64,000 nt of DNA from Aphelenchoides besseyi (taxonomy: Eukaryota > Nematoda > Chromadorea > Rhabditida > Aphelenchoididae). Both the position numbers and the translations under genes were made by a program. Every line of letters begins with the position of its first letter. The first letter of the stretch is position 1. The stretch spans positions 4,588,001 to 4,652,000 of the forward strand of contig JAMPIQ010000002.1 of assembly GCA_024699855.1 (NCBI GenBank), read 5' to 3'. Of this stretch, positions 23,462 through 34,630 are shown in pieces. The notes beneath the pieces were generated by a model. That model ran no database searches and was not told the DNA's origin. It saw only the letters and a list, made by a program, of their open reading frames with translations.

Positions 23462-24484
23462 ATGAGTGAATCGGAAGAAGAAGATTACATGTCGATTCAA
23501 ATCGCCGATGTGAAGCCCGGTAAACTTTTTTTCCATTTTCTTATATTTCTTTTTTTGAGGTGTCGCCAAAAGTCGTGAACATCAGAGGCAGTTGAAAATC
23601 TCCGCAAATCGTGATGTTGCCACTCGATCTCTACCACGACACGAATTGGAAGCTCAACGTCGACAAGAAGCACTAAACAAGCCGGTGGCCGAAACGAACA
23701 AGGGATTCAATCTGTTGGCCAAAATGGGATACAAACCGGGAATGGCGCTCGGGAAAACACGAACCGAAGAAGACAAGCGACTGATCGAACCAATTGATCT
23801 GAAAATCAAATTAAGTCGAACGGGATTGGGACACGAAACGATGGAGAAAGAGAAACAACAGGAACGTTGTGAAGCGCACATGAAACACATGCAAACTCAG
23901 GCAAAGAAATCAGTAAGTTCACATCTTTTTCTGAGCACGTTTTTGTCGTAGGACGAACTTGCACAGGATTTTCGAAAATGGAAACGAGATCTCGCCGTAA
24001 CTCGAGTTCTGATTGCCGACATTGTTCGTGCTCGAAAGGCTTGTCAGGATTTGGATATGCGGTAGGACAAAATAATTGCCAATTTACTGTTTGTTGTCTT
24101 CAGATGTGGAATTGAGAAGCCGATAAAACCGCATCTTTGGCCCATTCATAGACGAGCTGATCCAGCGACTTCTGATGAGACCGATAATCCGACGTCAATC
24201 AAAAGAATGCGAATGGTTGAAGAGGTTGTTTACAAACATTTCTATTCCAATGGTGAAGAAGCAGAGCCCGAATGCGCTTTAGATGAGATGGACGAAGATG
24301 ATCTCGTGCATCGGTAGGTTGGCAGACGACCGAACAAAGTTCATGTTTGACATTTAGACTCAGTGTTGTCGATGGTTATGTGCGTGAACGGCATTTCTAT
24401 TGCCTTTGGTGTGGATGTGCTTATGAAAACGCAGAAGAATTGTCGAATTTGTGTCCCGGTCCATTGAGAGATGACCACGACTAG
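23462..24484 (+). CDS. GPATCH11: G-patch domain-containing protein 11
   Basis: Nuclear G-patch protein (CCDC75/CENP-Y family), thought to act with a DEAH helicase in RNA processing. Five exons, length-checked: 23462-23519, 23560-23912, 23952-24061, 24104-24313 and 24358-24484, 285 aa, the same size as human GPATCH11. Acidic start MSESEEEDYMSIQIADVKPG. The G-patch spans about residues 60-100 (KGFNLLAKMGYKPGMALGK and SRTGLGHE). A helical KWKRDLAVTRVLIADIVRAR region follows. The C-terminus has a C-x2-C pair (FYCLWCGCAYE) and ends in CPGPLRDDHD, typical of the family. AATAAA follows 14 bp after the stop, and CWF19L1 starts 121 bp downstream. Confidence 0.93.
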
Positions 24485-24497
24485 AACTTGTTTTTAT

Positions 24498-24503
24498 AAT
24501 AAA
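24498..24503 (+). terminator. Polyadenylation signal of GPATCH11
   Basis: AATAAA 14 bp after the GPATCH11 stop and about 100 bp before the CWF19L1 start, consistent with polyadenylation inside a closely spaced gene pair. Confidence 0.6.
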
Positions 24504-24604
24504 TTTTATATTTTCGTATGAAATCAACTGTTTTAAGTGTGTTCGTGTACACTTGAATACTTTCTTTGTGTTTCATGCAGTTTAAGAACCTAGACTTCCA
24601 GTCA

Positions 24605-26430
24605 ATGGCCCATAAAGACATCAAATGTTTGGTTGTTGGCGATGTAAATGGCAAATTTTCGTTACTAAGTAAAAAAGTCGAGTTGATCAATTCGAAGGTA
24701 AGGTCTTCGTTTGTTGCTAAAAGACGTGTTTACAGAATGGTCCATTCGACTTGCTTCTCTGCGTTGGAGAGTTTTTCGGTCCGAGTGATGAGGACAACAA
24801 GAAGCTACTGAACGGCGAATTCGAACTGCCCGTTCCGGCATATATCTTAGGTTATTCAAGCGTTTTATCTTTTCCTATTTCCACTTTTAGGTCCGTGTTG
24901 TCCATCAAGTGCGGTTTATTATCCGAAGGACGGCGCTCAACTCACTCCTTCGTTAACTTACTTGGGACAAAAAGGGATTTTGTACACGGCTGATGGACTG
25001 ACTATCGGCTATTGCAGTGGGATTGATGGCAAAACCTCAAGTCCATTTCAGTTTGTCGAAGATGACATCGACGACATGTTGCTACCAATTCGAACTCAAT
25101 CCGGTTTCCTGGGTGTGGACATTTTGCTCACTTCTATTTGGCCATCTGATGTCGCAAAACACTCGATCAATCAGCCGACCGTAGAACAATCCGGGTCCAA
25201 AAGTATCTCGCGATTAGCCGCTGGGTTGAAGCCGCGATATCATTTCGCTGGAAGTGGAAGTCATTTCGAAAGAAGTCCCTATCGAAATCATCGTGTTTTG
25301 CTAGAAGCAGCTCAGCACGTGAGTCGATTCATTGGTTTGGGGTCTGTTGGAAATACGAATAAGGAAAAGTGGATCTACGCATTCACGATCAAACCAATGA
25401 GGAAACTCGATCGGACAGAACTTACGAAGCAACCTGGAAACACAACCGAATTTCCGTATATGGATCTTCTTCAAGAATATGTTCAGAAGTAAGAAACTGG
25501 CTTTCTTTGTGTTAACATTGATTTTTAGTCAAATGAAAAAACAACAATCGGAACAAACAAACTCAAGTCAATTCTTCTTTGATTCCGCTCATTATTCCGA
25601 AGATGAAAATGAAGGTAACGAAGAAAGTGGCGGCAGGAAGCGTAGACGAGGAGCTGATCGTGGTCTACCGACCAAACGAAAATTCGAGCCTACACCCGCA
25701 GAAAAATGTTGGTTTTGTCTATCAAATGTCACTGCTGAGCGTCATCTCGTTGTTTCTGTTGGCACCACTTGTTACATGTGTTTACCCAAAGGTGGCTTAA
25801 ATAATCTGCATGTTATGGTTCTATCAATTGGTCACGTTCAGTCACTGGTATCTGCGGAAACTCCAGTTCGCGAAGAAGTGGCTAAGTATGTTTTTACGGT
25901 TGACAGATGATTTTATCGATTCTTAGGTACCGTGATGCTTTCACATTAATGTGTGATAAGGTGGACCACGTGGTTTGCTGTTGGGAGCGAAATTACAAGA
26001 CTTCTCATCTGAACTTCGAGATGATCGGTATTCCGCGAGAAAACGCGAAAGCTTTACGATCGGCATTAATGCAGGCCTCCGACATGTATAAATTGGAGTT
26101 TTGTTTTTTGAAGGAAAACGAAAATGTTTGGGACTTGGCAACCGAAGGAAATCCATATTTCTATTGCGAATTACCGGATGGATCTCGACTTTTCACTCGT
26201 TCGATGGCCGGATTTCCCCTGCACTTTGCTCGTGAGGTAAGTATCACAATCGACGTGTAGTGAACGTTCTTCAGATCGTAGCAAGTGAATCGATTCTCAA
26301 CTGTCCGGACAAGACGAATTGGAAGTCGTGTGTTCTTAGCAAAGAAAAAGAAACGCAAATTGCCGACAAAGTCAAAGAACAATTCAAAGCTTTTGATTTC
26401 AACGTTGATTCCGACTCAGACGCGGACTAA
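24605..26430 (+). CDS. CWF19L1: CWF19-like protein 1
   Basis: Spliceosome-associated/RNA-lariat-related factor of the Drn1/CWF19L1 family, nuclear. About 520 aa in some seven exons (human 538). The N-terminal metallophosphoesterase-like domain begins HKDIKCLVVGDVNGKFSLL and continues LLLCVGEFFG. A basic linker (GGRKRRRGADRGLPTKRK) precedes the CwfJ C1 (HIT-like) domain with CWFCLSN, HLVVSVGTTCYMCLPKGG and LHVMVLSIGH. The CwfJ C2 region includes HLNFEMIGIPRE, PYFYCELPDGSRLF and FPLHFARE, then NCPDKTNWKSCVLSKE. An acidic tail DSDSDAD ends the protein. It lies 121 bp downstream of GPATCH11, another splicing-linked gene. Confidence 0.93.
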
Positions 26431-26473
26431 TTTATCTCATTTGTTTTTAATGTTTTTGAAATGATTGACAAGA

Positions 26474-26479
26474 AATAAA
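26474..26479 (+). terminator. Polyadenylation signal of CWF19L1
   Basis: AATAAA 44 bp after the CWF19L1 stop, 30 bp before the end of the convergent secreted-protein gene. Confidence 0.6.
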
Positions 26480-26508
26480 CGAACTTGTACGATTTACTGG
26501 TTCTTCAA

Positions 26509-27018
26509 TCAGACAACAGACAAAAGCCGTGAAACACTTTCTTCCTCCTCGCCGTAAGAAAATTCGCTTTGATTGGTTGATGGCAACAGAGTGGTGAAGC
26601 TGAGCTCACGTTGATGGAGTTGTTTGTCGATGAGGGAATCGAGTTTGTTCAACCACTTCAACACATCTTCCAATTTGTTCGTGTTCTGGATGAGTTTGGA
26701 GACAATGTTTTCGTTGGCTCGATTGATTTCATCAAACGAAAGCGTTGGCTGCGATGCCACTGAGGGTGTCGGCTTTGCGGTTGAACTGAAAGTAGTCGTT
26801 TGTTGACGGACATCGTCTTCCTGAAGCAATCATTTACAAAATAGGCCTTCGATTACACTTACAAACTCGACTTTGATTTCCAATCCGGGATGTCGATCCA
26901 TGAGAAGTTGAAGAATGTCGGCAAGACTTCTGATTTTCGCATCTTCCGTAGCCAACTGTGTTGTTCGTACGATTGAAATCAATCCGAAAGAAATAAATAG
27001 AGGAGTTAAAAAAGCCAT
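26509..27018 (-). CDS. Secreted helical protein, unknown
   Basis: Not recognised. Two exons, length-checked: 26863-27018 and 26509-26820, 155 aa. Residues 1-22 are a signal peptide (MAFLTPLFISFGLISIVRTT). The mature part has helix-like segments (AKIRSLADILQLLMDRHPG and NRANENIVSKLIQNTNKLED, LNKLDSLIDKQL) separated by a Ser/Thr/Pro-rich linker. It has no Cys and no membrane segment. The intron uses a GTAAGT donor and CTTCAG acceptor. The gene converges on CWF19L1 with 78 bp between stop codons. A longer frame upstream (to 27096) includes an extra N-terminus, but the start chosen gives a clean signal peptide. Confidence 0.65.
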
Positions 27019-28865
27019 AACTGTATTCGAATGAATAGAAGAGCACTCAGTTGCTCGAGTATTTATCGTCATTTTTGCGTATACAACCACGCCCATATTA
27101 CGAGTTTAAATTGTTCATTCATTGTTTTCGAAACGGTAAAATCGTAAAAATTGACGTAAAAAGACGTCCATTCGTTTTGTTTCACGTGCATTCGGAGCTC
27201 TTCTGACCATTGACGCGCGATTTCCTACGAACCAAAAGGTTAAAGGCACATTCAGAACGCTAAGATCAAAGTCAAAATACCGTTCAGTTGTACGATTCGA
27301 TCTTTTGTTAGAATTCGAATCTCTTCCAGCAAAGAAGCTTATTTGATTCACAATCGGGTGCAAACATTGGGACCGCAAGTTTTTGGAAAAGTACTCAAAT
27401 TGGCCACAAGAAGAAGAACGTCATAAAACGCTTATGACATCTGACGTGCCGTTTTTCCAAACGAACGGAAGATGATCCATGTGAAAGCTGGAATGATGTC
27501 TTGGCTTTCGTGATCGATTATATTTTGCCTGGAAACTAACTGATCATCTGTTTTCAGTCCAACCTTTAAAGTTTTTAGTCTTAGTACTTCAAACAGTAAA
27601 GAAACAAAACGGATGCCGCCGAAGTGCCCATTCAATATGTTACAAGAAAACTGCTTTTGCTTCTTTGCCCTTTTGACCCTCAACCAAACGACTATTGAAT
27701 CTGCAAAGTGTCGAGATAAAAACGAACGGCGAAGTTGTCTGTCTGTTTCTTTCCGTTTGATCTTTCCGGTACTTGCAATTGAATTTAACGAGAATAATTA
27801 TGTTCACTATGTAATTGAATGTCAAAACGTTGGTGCGCGTCTAGGAACTGCTATTGGAATTTCGGGAATACGATTAACTTAACCGCATTCAAAGGACACC
27901 TGCGGTTATCAGTTCCGGGAATCTCTGAGCCTTTTGTTCTCATGAATCGACTATTTGAGTAGTTGTTTCGGGATGCAACAAATAGAACATGAGCTCTCAG
28001 TAAAAGTGAAGTGAATTGCTCGTGTCGTACATTTGCACCGTTCCATCGAATCTAATTTTACTTGAAGAATCCCGTTTAACGACCCTCGTAGACACACTTT
28101 ACCGCCCTTCAATTTGAGTTGATGTTTAGTTTTGGCACCCGCTGATGTTCGGAAATACGTAGGAATCGCCGATTTCGACTTGCACGTGCTCTCGGACTAA
28201 TTACGAAGTCTTGCAGGAGCTTCCGTCCGTGTTTCTTGGATCTTCGAAGGTTCGAGAAAAGCAATTTTGCCTTGAAATATGAATTTCCCTGTGGGAACAA
28301 GATTTGCGTCTTAGAACAAATCTAATTACGATCTATTGTTCCTCGTTTGTCGATTCCAAAAGTTTGTGAGTAGCGATTTTAGTTTATGCTGAACTTTCTC
28401 ATGTTTCTCCTCGTGTTTTTAGCACCTGCAAACATCTCGAACTACAAATCGTTATCCCACGAACACTTTTAATTTGTCATCTAGCGGTTTCGTTTATGCG
28501 AACTCGTTCTCGCCCACCACTTGTTTATGGTGTTTCCAAAGACACAGAGATCGTTCGGCTTTTGTGTTGTCATGACTTGGAATTTGAGATTAACTTAAGC
28601 AAATGACCTTGGCTGAAAACAACAAAACCATAAGGAAACTCTGATGCCTTTGATGGGTCAAAATATGCATTTCGTTCTCTCCCATATCGTTAGTTAATGT
28701 GGGAATTTGAAACGTTTCTTTCGGTTTGAAGGAATCTTCTTTTCGAGGTTATTGACCGTGAATTTGAAGTTTGTTTACGTGTGCTAAAATGCAAATTCCA
28801 AATCTAACTCGTATGTTATGAACAACCTGATCGTCTTGTTGTGAATAAGAAGAATGTTTGTAGGT
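27019..28865. other. Gene-poor stretch, nothing firm
   Basis: Open frames of 60-90 codons at 27115-27378 (-), 27432-27683 (-) and 27613-27882 (+) overlap one another. None has a domain or splice continuity. Nothing else recognised. Confidence 0.4.
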
Positions 28866-29074
28866 ATGCGAAGTGAAGATTGGGCCCAACAGCCGCTATC
28901 ATTCGATGATTTAATTGCTGCGGGGGTGCTTTTGAGCGTTGGTCTCGTGTCAATAGCTTTCTACAGTGAGTGTGAAATCAAAAAGAAGAAAAACATTACG
29001 ATGAGAATAATATAATGAACACCGATCTTTCAGGTGTTGTTGCCTACGTTATGAAGAAGAACGATAAGGTATGA
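28866..29074 (+). CDS. Small single-pass membrane protein
   Basis: Not recognised. An exon from 28866 reads MRSEDWAQQPLSFDDLIAAG and continues into one membrane segment (VLLSVGLVSIAFYS). A GTGAGT donor and TTTCAG acceptor join VVAYVMKKNDKV and a TGA at 29072-29074, about 47 aa. The cytosolic-type basic tail after the membrane segment fits a tail-anchored small membrane protein. The last codons (AAG|GTATGAG) could instead be a donor leading to a longer frame at 29118-29337, which I consider less likely. Confidence 0.5.
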
Positions 29075-30022
29075 GAATCCGTACACTAGTGCAAATTCAG
29101 AAGTTTCAGGATATCGTGGGATTTCGATTTCTTTTCGTACGTTTTGGATCGTTTTGGACCACTCGCAAACGTTCTGTGTTTACAATGTTTAACTCATTTG
29201 AATACCATCCAACACTTTACGATCCACGTGCGTATCTGATCGGCATTCGGAAAGAGACGACAAACCTCGCGTCCACTCGGGGTCCACTTGAAAACTGCAC
29301 TTTCAAACTTTTTCGAATTGGTTTCCTAGACTTTTGACTGGAGGTGAATTATCGGCATTGCTTTCGTTGAATAGCTCGCTTTCCAACCAATAATTGAATA
29401 ATAGACCCTCAACTTCAAATCAATTTAGTTTGATGGTTTTGTACTTGTTGATAAGAACATCTGTTGGAGAAAAGTTTACGATGACGCCAATTGAAGATGA
29501 TTCAATCTGATGAATTCGATTCTATGGATTCAATTTCATGTGAGCTAATCCGAAGTTACATTCGATCTTAATCGTCTAAGATTCGATTACGCGAACTGAG
29601 CAATGTAGACGGATCGAACATCCTACTTGCTATCGTATATCATTTCGTCGTCATTCGATCTCTCAAATGGCATTTGGATTGTTGATTTCGAGTTGTACGT
29701 GTCAAAACACATCGCAACACCGACAGTAACGACCGACAACGCAAAACGATTCGCGATGAGGATTAGCGGCGAAATTTGTTGCCAAAGCAAATGGACGGCC
29801 ATTTGGACCGTTTTCACTTTCTTGTTACCGCATTTGAGATTGTAATTACGCACACTTCAACGCACTTCGACGCACTTCAACGCAATCAACGCACTTCAAC
29901 AATCATATCGCTTCAGGTGTCAGCGAGCGATATCGAACTCGTGTTTGGTCTAGTTCAGTAGGTGATGACAACCTCTAAACGATCAACAGACGAATACTAA
30001 GGTGTGAAAATAGCAATCAAAA
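29075..30022. other. Intergenic with short repeats
   Basis: Open frames here (29071-29337 and 29627-29845 +) lack domain content. It holds the imperfect ACGCACTTCA repeat listed separately. Confidence 0.4.
29849..29900. repeat. Imperfect ACGCACTTCA tandem repeat
   Basis: About five imperfect 10-bp units (CGCACTTCAA, CGCACTTCGA and variants), with one unit interrupted. Confidence 0.7.
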
Positions 30023-31606
30023 ATGTTGTTCGAATTGGCGGTAATTCGTGTCGTACGACTCGACTTTTCGTTCTGTAAATCAACTATTCGTTTCGTGATT
30101 CGAACTGTTTGGGAAACGAACAGTCGATGTAGGGACGACAACAGTCGGCTTTCGTCAGTCTTCGGTTGTGGTCGAACAATCGGCGATTTCTCCTATCTTC
30201 TTGTTGTCTCTCACTACGTTTTGTAACTCGTGTTTTGTTTTCTTCATTCATCTTGACTTCACATCTACTCTTTTGTATTTCAGCAATCTTTCGGCGACAG
30301 TCGAGATGAGTCGAAGCTACCGCAGAACGAAGTTCACACCGGAAGAACTTCGCGCTTCAGCGACCAATCAAAAGTCGTTGAAGCGACTGTTCGCCGAAAT
30401 GGCAGCAAATGCACCGAATATCAAACGACACCGAAGATCAAGAAACCGGTTATCATTGATCTAACAGGTAATGAAATCATGCAAATGTGATTGATTCATC
30501 GATGTTTCAGTTTCAGACGACGAAAACGAACGTCCAACGGCTATTGTTGCGCCGCTTTGTCCAACACAAGCGACCAACTCGACAACGGCTGAAGCACAAC
30601 GCAACAGAAATGCGCTCGCTTCCAAAGAGTCTGAAGTTGATGTTACAGGTAACGCGCACTCATATCTTCAACTAATCTTCAGCTTTTGTTTCAGAATCTT
30701 CTCGGCCAAATATCAAAGCATCCAATGAAGACGACTCTGATTCTGAAGTTAAGGACCCGGATATCAACAATGAAGACGACTCCGATTCTGAGAATGATTA
30801 CTTGAGGGCTATTGCAAACGATGTTCAGGTACCCATCAAAATGAATTCAACTTTACATGTCCGGTTTTTTAGATCGACAACAGTCGACTAAACCACGACT
30901 ACGTTACACGGATATTCGGTGGAAACGTTTACGCGATGGTGAATTGGCCGGAAATCGAAAAGGCTCGTCGTGAACAACATCCACTAACTCGCCATCAGCA
31001 GTTTTTCAATGCGGTTATGAACATCGGAACGTCCATTAGTCGGCCGATCGAACAGCGGGCTTACGACTATCGCCACAGCCACTTGTGCGCCAACTACAAG
31101 AATCAACCGGACATCCGTATGGTCCTAGTAAAACACATCAACTACGAAGAAGTAAACACGAAACGATTCGCCGACGTTGCGGAAGAGGTCGTTTGGTGGG
31201 AGTTCGTTATGCACCAGATGAAATCAAAGTTCAATCCAGAGCTTTTTGCCAACGCTGCCGGAGCTCCTCAACTTCTCCGTTATCGCTCGGCTCGTTTGCC
31301 GTCCAAAGTAACGAGCGAAGAGGCAACAATGTGCCTTCGGACATTAGTTGACGTTCTCGACAACCCGGATATCGTTCCAATCAATGAAAACCGAGTAATT
31401 CCATTTTTTCATTGTTCTTGTTTCATTTGTTCTTTTAGACGTGGCCGTGCCAATTCTGCGAATACAGATGTATCTATCGAGCAGATTGGTGCGAACATCT
31501 TACCACTGTTCATAACGTGCCGGATATCGAGAACCACCTTTCTATGGGTGCTAATTGCAAAAAAAGAGTTGAACATCAACGTCAACGCCGTCAAAAGAAG
31601 AAGTAA
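30023..31606 (+). CDS. C2H2 zinc-finger protein, paralog A
   Basis: Not assigned to a named family. Secure exons, length-checked: 30284-30467, 30511-30648, 30695-30828, 30873-31394 and 31439-31606 (382 codons including stop). The frame needs an upstream start; 30023-30040 (MLFELA, donor GTAATT) fits in phase but leaves a 243-nt intron, so it is tentative. The acidic N-terminus carries KKPVIIDLTVSDDENE, a textbook SUMO-interacting motif, and DNEDDSDSE-type repeats. A central domain of about 170 aa (VYAMVNWPEIEKARREQHPL, PIEQRAYDYRHSHLCANYKN) is shared with the next gene. A C-terminal C2H2 finger has perfect C-x2-C-x12-H-x4-H spacing (CQFCEY...WCEHLTTVH). It ends in a basic tail. Probably nuclear. 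Confidence 0.75.
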
Positions 31607-32599
31607 CCGGTTATCTTTGCAATTAAATTTTATTCGATCCATTCTCCAAATTCGTAATTCTGTATTTCACTTTAACAATTCGCAATTTCTTTAACTTAAC
31701 TTTCTTTGAATCGGTTTCCTGAAAATTACTTCTCACTATCTACTGGAATGATCATCACTTTCTGAAAGAATAAACTCTTCAATTTGAACTCTACAAGAAA
31801 CTGAAGGATGTGAATTGGCTTAGAACACCGGTTATTCATAATCCCAACGAATTCAATACAAAACTGATATGTGAATTTCGTATGTAAATATGAATGTATT
31901 TTGACTCTTCCGATAACCTTACAAGCACAATTCTATTCTTAGTATTTCAACATTCGCATCAACAAGTTTCCATCAAGTGAATTTAAAGAACGATTGCTAT
32001 CTACCAAACAACAACTACCTTCTTTCCTCTTAGCCAGTCGACCATTTGGACTCGTTTCTCAGAGAGCAGTCGACCTTCCGTTTTGCTCTCGGTAGACGAG
32101 AAAAAAGTGAAATCGAAAACGCGAATCGAAAAGCGGTGTAAATTTGTTGTCATCAAATCGTTCAAAATTGATCTCAAATTGACATTCAGAACTCGGAGAT
32201 CACAGAAATCAACTTTGTTTTCGTCCAATTTTACTCAAAGTATTTTTAATCCGAATCTCTCGAAATCCCCTAGACATCGTGTGTGGAAAGGACGAAAGTG
32301 CTCGGAAGAGTTGGCTGCTTCGAGTCATGTATCACTGCGATGATCGACGAATTACAATCATCGTTTCTGTTGTATTTCAACGATCATCGTTTTTAAGCGG
32401 CTTCTAACACACTCGTGAGTTTTCTGTTGTTGATGCGAACTTGTGAATGTTGTCATCCTCGAGGTTTTCAATCGAATATTGTTGACATCAGATGGTTATC
32501 AACTTCGATTTTGATCAACCTTCAGATTGCAAGCATCATTCGAACTGAAGGTCATCAGTTAGATCGAGATGTGTTCTTAGACGAGAGCTTCTTGTTTAC
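31607..32599. other. Intergenic, nothing identified
   Basis: AT-rich. The frames at 32083-32343 (+) and 32001-32228 (-) are mutual shadows without domain content. Confidence 0.4.
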
Positions 32600-32911
32600 T
32601 CAATCATAACAGTTAGGTTCAACAGTGGTCTTCGGATAAAAGCGCTCGCAATAGTCCGCCGATCGATAACAGGGAGTGCGGTAAACACCCCCACAACAAC
32701 AACCCGCCTGAGAAAAGAGATTGTAGTGGGACAGAGTTGCCACTGATTGCTTGTCAACGTCCGTCGTGTTGAGACTCTGAACGTTCAGACAAGTACTCAA
32801 CGGCGAAGAATAGGCCGTTTGTTTCGCAATTCGATTTAGTCGATCGCCGAACGGACGATCGGCTTTTTTCGCGTTTTCGTTTATTGCGTGTGTTTCTTTT
32901 AAGGCTCTCAA
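32600..32911 (-). CDS. Possible Cys-rich protein
   Basis: Not recognised. The open frame of 103 codons ends in a Cys-rich segment (GCCCGGVYRTPCYRSADYCE, then VEPNCYD). A TTTTCTCAG acceptor lies just before the Cys-rich part, with a possible GTGGCA donor 36 nt upstream, so that segment may be a separate exon. There is no clear signal peptide in the present frame. The start lies only 28 bp from the divergent start of zinc-finger paralog B, which is tight; the true 5' end may differ. Confidence 0.4.
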   Translation of the reverse strand: MRALKETHAINENAKKADRPFGDRLNRIAKQTAYSSPLSTCLNVQSLNTTDVDKQSVATLSHYNLFSQAGCCCGGVYRTPCYRSADYCERFYPKTTVEPNCYD

Positions 32912-32939
32912 TCTGAAATTTTAGAGACCGAGAAACGAA

Positions 32940-34630
32940 ATGGGCCGACGCAAGAAGGTGCAGGAACCGGCGATCTCGGATCCACGACAGTCGAGAATGA
33001 ACCAATTTTTGGTTCGTTCAGCGCCGTAAGTTTCGAACAAACGACAAGAATAATCGCGTTGGTCTTCAGGACTTCAGCAGCTCCCGTAACCATCGACGAG
33101 GACGATGTGGTTGCAGTTCCAGCAAAAAAATTCCGGCCAATAGCAATTGTTCTTCCGGTCGCCATCGAGTTTGGAAACTCGTCGAAAGGTGAGCTCCTTA
33201 CTAATTTCATTTGCATGTCTCTGTTGTTTCAGCAGACACGCTTCAATCGACGTCGTCTGGGGGTTTTGTGGTGCCGTTCGCCGAGCTCACAAACACACGC
33301 GAAAATTCCAAACAATCGGATGATCCCGTGATTCCAGAAGACGACGAGGATTGGATCAAAGCGCTCGATTGGGATGACATTGGAAACAAGGAGGTAAGTG
33401 GCCGTTTCACTTGTTTGTTGAGCTCTGATTTTCAGTCTAACACCGCCAACAATCAAGACTACGCGTGCAAAACTTTTGGAGGCTCAGTGTATGCAATAAT
33501 CGACATCGAAGAACTCCAAGCGGCGCGAAAACAACCGACTCTTAAGACGCGGCGAGATCGAATGTTTCGCGCCGTCAAGAACGTCGGAACCTGTGGAGCA
33601 CGACCATTAGAGCATCGCGCTTGGGAATACGCCAAGACGGACAAGAAATTCAAGAATCAGGCGAACATCAAAATGGTCCGACTCTTCTGTTTCTTTCCAA
33701 ACGAATCCCGTGACCGTTGCATCTTCCGCGATCTGGTGTACTGGGAAAATGTGTTCCACCGCCAGAAGGATCTGTTCGATTCAACACGTTTTGCGGATAT
33801 GACGGGAGCGACATTTTCGAAACGGTACTCAGCGTACGGAAATTCAATGAAGTTCACGCCAACGGATGTCGAACACGCACTCGAGACTCTTTTGCGGGCG
33901 CTGAACGATCCAGTGATCATCGAGCCAATTCTTGTAAGTTTGAAACTATACTAGAATACTTCCAATCTCTGCAGGGATGGCCTGCAGCCTCTGTTCCAAA
34001 CGATTCTGTTTGCGTTGTCTCTGGGCCATTCACTCCCGTGACCAACACGGAATCGATGGAATCGAGGAGGAATTGTTGGATCAATCGCAGTACTTGAAAC
34101 GTCTCGACCGTGCACGACAGTCGTACGCTGCGAATCCGGAGCCAACACGAGAACGTGCGCGTCAGTCGTACGCTGCGAATCCGGAGCCAACACGAGAACG
34201 TGCGCGTCAGTCGTACGCTGCGAATCCGGAGCCAACACGAGAACGTGCGCGTCAGTCGTACGCTGCGAATCTAGAGTCAAACCGAGAACGTGCACGAAAG
34301 CGCGCTACGAACGCAAAAAAAATAGCGGAAGAAAACGCGGTGAGTTGGAGGTTTGATGCGCTAATCGTTTGATTCCAGAACTCCGAGGATCCAGCACTCA
34401 AGGCCGCCAGTGATGCCTACTACGCACAAATAAACAAAATGAACGCGCGTAATAAACTGATATGGGAAACTCACAAAGCAAATCGGGTAGGAGACGAGAA
34501 ACCCAAACGATTAATTGATTCATTTCAGACGTCCCGTGATCCTCTTTTGCGTATTCTGGCCGAAAAGTTTTACGAGAAAAGAAGCGAAACGAACAGGAAA
34601 TATGATGCGAAAAGACGGGCAAAGAGATAG
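32940..34630 (+). CDS. C2H2 zinc-finger protein, paralog B
   Basis: Tandem paralog of the gene at 30.0-31.6 kb. Seven exons, length-checked: 32940-33025, 33070-33188, 33233-33393, 33436-33937, 33975-34339, 34379-34486 and 34529-34630, 480 aa. The N-terminus has QSRMNQFL, close to a PCNA-binding PIP box (Q-x2-M-x2-F-x), then an acidic region. The central domain matches paralog A (VYAIIDIEELQAARKQ, RPLEHRAWEYAKTDKKFKNQ). The C2H2 finger (CSLCSKRF...LWAIHSRDQH) has the same C-x2-C-x12-H-x4-H spacing. Four 15-aa repeats (ARQSYAANPEPTRER) follow, then a basic helical tail. Keeping the finger in frame needs donor AA|GTTTGA at 33938, not the better-looking GTAAGT four bases upstream. The TAG stop is followed by more coding-like sequence in the same frame. 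Confidence 0.78.
34109..34288 (+). repeat. Four 45-bp coding tandem repeats
   Basis: Units at 34109, 34154, 34199 and 34244, each encoding 15 residues inside zinc-finger paralog B. Units 2 and 3 are identical; unit 4 is diverged at its 3' end. The near-identity implies recent expansion or ongoing homogenisation. Confidence 0.95.

Noticed and set aside
27613..27882. Plus-strand 89-aa frame
   Set aside because: No signal peptide, domain or introns, and a minus-strand frame covers the same bases.
29627..29853. Complementary frames of about 75 aa on both strands
   Set aside because: They mirror one another and hold no recognisable feature.
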